The translations under genes were made by a program, and so were the position numbers. A stretch of 64,000 nucleotides of DNA from UBA5429 sp942493315 (GTDB lineage: Bacteria > Bacteroidota > Bacteroidia > Bacteroidales > WCHB1-69): the NCBI GenBank assembly GCA_942493315.1, contig OW818690.1:1860001-1924000 (forward strand), given 5' to 3'. Positions 62,247-64,000 of this stretch are shown here, piece after piece; the first letter of the stretch is position 1; every line of letters starts with the position of its first letter. The notes beneath the pieces were generated by a model. The model was not told where the DNA came from. It searched no databases and saw nothing but the letters and a program-made list of their open reading frames with translations.

Positions 62247-63965
62247 TCACGATAAATTTCCCAACTTAATCGGAGCGCCGGAATTGCTTCCCCCTGAAGC
62301 TTTCATTCTTTCTCCGTAACGAGTCCACACGATCTTATCGGCAGCATCACTGAAGTGGGTCGATTCTTCCGGGAGAACACCAGAAGTTTTTTTCTCAGAT
62401 GATTTATCTTTCTCAAGCTTGCCGGCAGCATCTTTAAGCCCGGCATTATTCATTGATATTAAAGTATAATGGCACTTTTGACCGTTAAATCGAATCAAAG
62501 GAAGATCGAACCTGTCCTCTATTAATAAATGACCCCAAAGAAGGTATTTATCTGATTGAGGCGGCTCCATTCCCTTATGAACCAATTCCCGAATTTTCCA
62601 ACCATGGGACTTCAATTTATTAATAGCCTGTTGATTGAAAGAAATTGAATTAACCTGATTAGGATTTCTGGAGTCACCATATCGGTCACGATAATAAACC
62701 AGTTCTCTGTTTTTATGATGCTTATAATAATCTGAAAACTCTTTGCACAGCTGATCGATCACTACATTTGAGTTCTCGTCCGGTTTAACGTAGAATTCAT
62801 TAATAAAATTAAAACATTTCCTTTTTGAAACTGTATTATGAACAAAATCAAAATTTCGCTCTTGGCAAACACAAAATAAAGAAATTGCACCCTGCCAGTC
62901 CGGAACGATCTCGAGGGAAACGTTCGGATCACAGTCACGATCGTAAATTGAAGATTTAAGATTGAACTTGTCAAAATCAAAATTGGAGTCTGATGCAGTC
63001 ATCATCATAAGAGCGTCATCAGATCCATTATAGTATATATGCTTTGATTCAATAATATTATAGAAACAATCCTCAATCTTATCAAAGAGGTAGTTCATTA
63101 TCTCGATCAGGAATATCAATGAGGGCATCTTAGATCTTTGCTCTTTGATATAAGAAAGCCCCAGCATCTCAATATTATCAAACCCATTCGCTAAAGTGAA
63201 CAAAACACCATCCTTGGAAACGAACGGGGCTATCTTAGCGCGCATACGAGCGATTTCATTCCAGAGCTCCGCAAACTGTTTAGAATCTGTTATATCGAGT
63301 AAATCAAGCTGCATTTTGACAATACTATTCCAAATTTTAAATAGCTGAACTCCTTTTTCTTCCTCGTAATATTTTGCATGATCAAGGACCCATCGACCCT
63401 CCTTTGTTGGAGGCATAGAAGTAGAATGCTTAGAACCGTGATGAAAAGGAACAGGATTGTCAGAATCTTTTCCAAAAAACTCAAGGTTACCACGGTTGGC
63501 TGGTGATACTTCGTGATCGTATTGTTCTTTCTTTATAGTCAGCGTTTCATCAGTCATCTCATAATCGATGTTACAACCACGTCCGGATCCTGGATCATTT
63601 TGAGAAATTAATGCTAAACGAAACCCATTTGAGAACGAAATAAAATTTTTGAACTGGTTTATTTCTTCGTAGGATGCATCAAAATACCGGAGTGGAGTTT
63701 TACCAACAACAAAATTAACATCCTTTTGATAACCAATTTGTTGTAATAGTTTCAGAGAACTGGGAAGCGTCCTGGTGAGCAACTGTCCGAATGTTTGCCC
63801 GGTCAAAGATGAAATACCCTTAGGCATGTGCCTCACTAACTTATCTATTGTAAAACCTATATCGAATGACTTCCCCGTTCCACGTCCCTCGACAGAGATA
63901 TGATGCTTTGGATTAAGCATGAGACCGGGAAGCTGGGCGTAATTGGTTTTGACAGATATATCCAT
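62247..63965 (-). CDS. phage terminase large subunit
   Basis: 572 residues. Walker A GRGTGKS (27-33), the C-motif region (FGQLLTRTLPSSLKLL), Walker B-like NIDYEMTDE (about 131-139), and a nuclease part with SNFDFDKF and YDRDCDPNVSLEIVPDWQGAISLFC, fitting terminases of Bacteroidota phages. It translocates DNA into the procapsid with ATP. The ATG starts directly after the stop codon of the upstream gene. Confidence 0.85.
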   Translation of the reverse strand: MDISVKTNYAQLPGLMLNPKHHISVEGRGTGKSFDIGFTIDKLVRHMPKGISSLTGQTFGQLLTRTLPSSLKLLQQIGYQKDVNFVVGKTPLRYFDASYEEINQFKNFISFSNGFRLALISQNDPGSGRGCNIDYEMTDETLTIKKEQYDHEVSPANRGNLEFFGKDSDNPVPFHHGSKHSTSMPPTKEGRWVLDHAKYYEEEKGVQLFKIWNSIVKMQLDLLDITDSKQFAELWNEIARMRAKIAPFVSKDGVLFTLANGFDNIEMLGLSYIKEQRSKMPSLIFLIEIMNYLFDKIEDCFYNIIESKHIYYNGSDDALMMMTASDSNFDFDKFNLKSSIYDRDCDPNVSLEIVPDWQGAISLFCVCQERNFDFVHNTVSKRKCFNFINEFYVKPDENSNVVIDQLCKEFSDYYKHHKNRELVYYRDRYGDSRNPNQVNSISFNQQAINKLKSHGWKIRELVHKGMEPPQSDKYLLWGHLLIEDRFDLPLIRFNGQKCHYTLISMNNAGLKDAAGKLEKDKSSEKKTSGVLPEESTHFSDAADKIVWTRYGERMKASGGSNSGAPIKLGNLS

Positions 63966-64000
63966 TTATGATTTCATTATTTTTGCCGCAATATCTTCAG
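63966..64000 (-). CDS. 3' end of a probable small terminase gene (partial)
   Basis: The reverse strand at the window edge reads in frame ...EDIAAKIMKS and a stop at 63966-63968, with the terminase ATG immediately after. The position suggests a small terminase subunit, but too few residues are present to identify it. Confidence 0.45.
   Translation of the reverse strand, partial: EDIAAKIMKS

Larger units (their letters stand above)
41293..64000. mobile_element. integrated tailed prophage, left part
   Basis: From the tRNA-His 3' end: integrase on the forward strand, then a reverse-strand structural block with fibres, tape measure, portal, large terminase and the tail end of a probable small terminase. 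The block is compact, with start-stop overlaps, while host-type repeats are absent. The element runs out of the window on the right. It has siphovirus-like features (a long tape measure and no contractile sheath gene seen). Confidence 0.85.

Overview
The window is chromosomal DNA of an anaerobic, fermentative Bacteroidota (probably Bacteroidales-like), followed by the left part of an integrated tailed phage. Evidence for the phylum: low GC, a type IX secretion C-terminal domain (1-726) and a T9SS type A tail (39828-41063), DUF4292 and DUF4249 lipoproteins, a TonB receptor with a carboxypeptidase-like N-terminal domain, and many TAnnTTTG minus-7 boxes typical of the Bacteroidota primary sigma factor. 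Evidence for anaerobic fermentation: a multisubunit [FeFe] hydrogenase, KorAB-type 2-oxoacid:ferredoxin oxidoreductase, and lysine-fermentation genes (KamE, AtoA, thiolase). No species can be named from sequence alone.

Layout. 1-4554: a forward run with a T9SS-secreted protein tail, a DUF4292 lipoprotein, QueG, arabinose-5-phosphate isomerase and an RluD-type pseudouridine synthase. 4690-7616: an L,D-transpeptidase-like protein, a lipoprotein, a shortened YhcG/DUF1016-type nuclease and a tiny lipoprotein ORF. 8212-12743: reverse-strand operon for an NAD(P)-linked [FeFe] hydrogenase (HndB-, HndC-, HydA- and HndA-like). 14032-16716: a second reverse-strand operon pairing a probable sensory [FeFe] hydrogenase with two stand-alone HATPase proteins and a DRTGG protein, divergent from a PHP-domain gene. 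17681-20387: kamE-atoA-thiolase. 20600-21790: a hairpin-bearing repeat structure. 21801-25907: AraC-type membrane regulator, exported protein, ApbE, SRP RNA and a Sua5-type protein.

26240-36650 is a repeat-rich accessory stretch with three insertion sequences of different families, all of whose ends can be read directly: IS256 type (26339-27763, 24-bp inverted ends, 8-bp target duplication, splits a four-helix-bundle gene), IS3 type (32662-34100, 3-bp duplication) and IS4 type (35003-36413, 9-bp duplication, splits an exported-protein gene). Removing either the IS256 or the IS4 copy with one target repeat restores an open reading frame. A TonB receptor/DUF4249 pair and a flavodoxin-like gene lie between them. 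36923-41063 holds KorBA and a secreted M28 peptidase.

41215-64000: a tRNA-His gene with a tyrosine integrase directly behind it, then a long reverse-strand structural module read from the right: terminase small subunit (partial), large terminase, portal, DUF6712-like protein, connector and tail-completion candidates, tape measure, distal tail protein, fibre proteins and a large tail protein. A short forward-strand island (RadC-like plus two small genes) interrupts the module. No recognisable major capsid protein or major tail-tube protein is present; the right end of the element is outside the window.

Intergenic DNA is unusually full of short-word repeats (heptamer tracts, hairpin arrays, GC-rich inverted-repeat units), and several open frames inside them are not genes.
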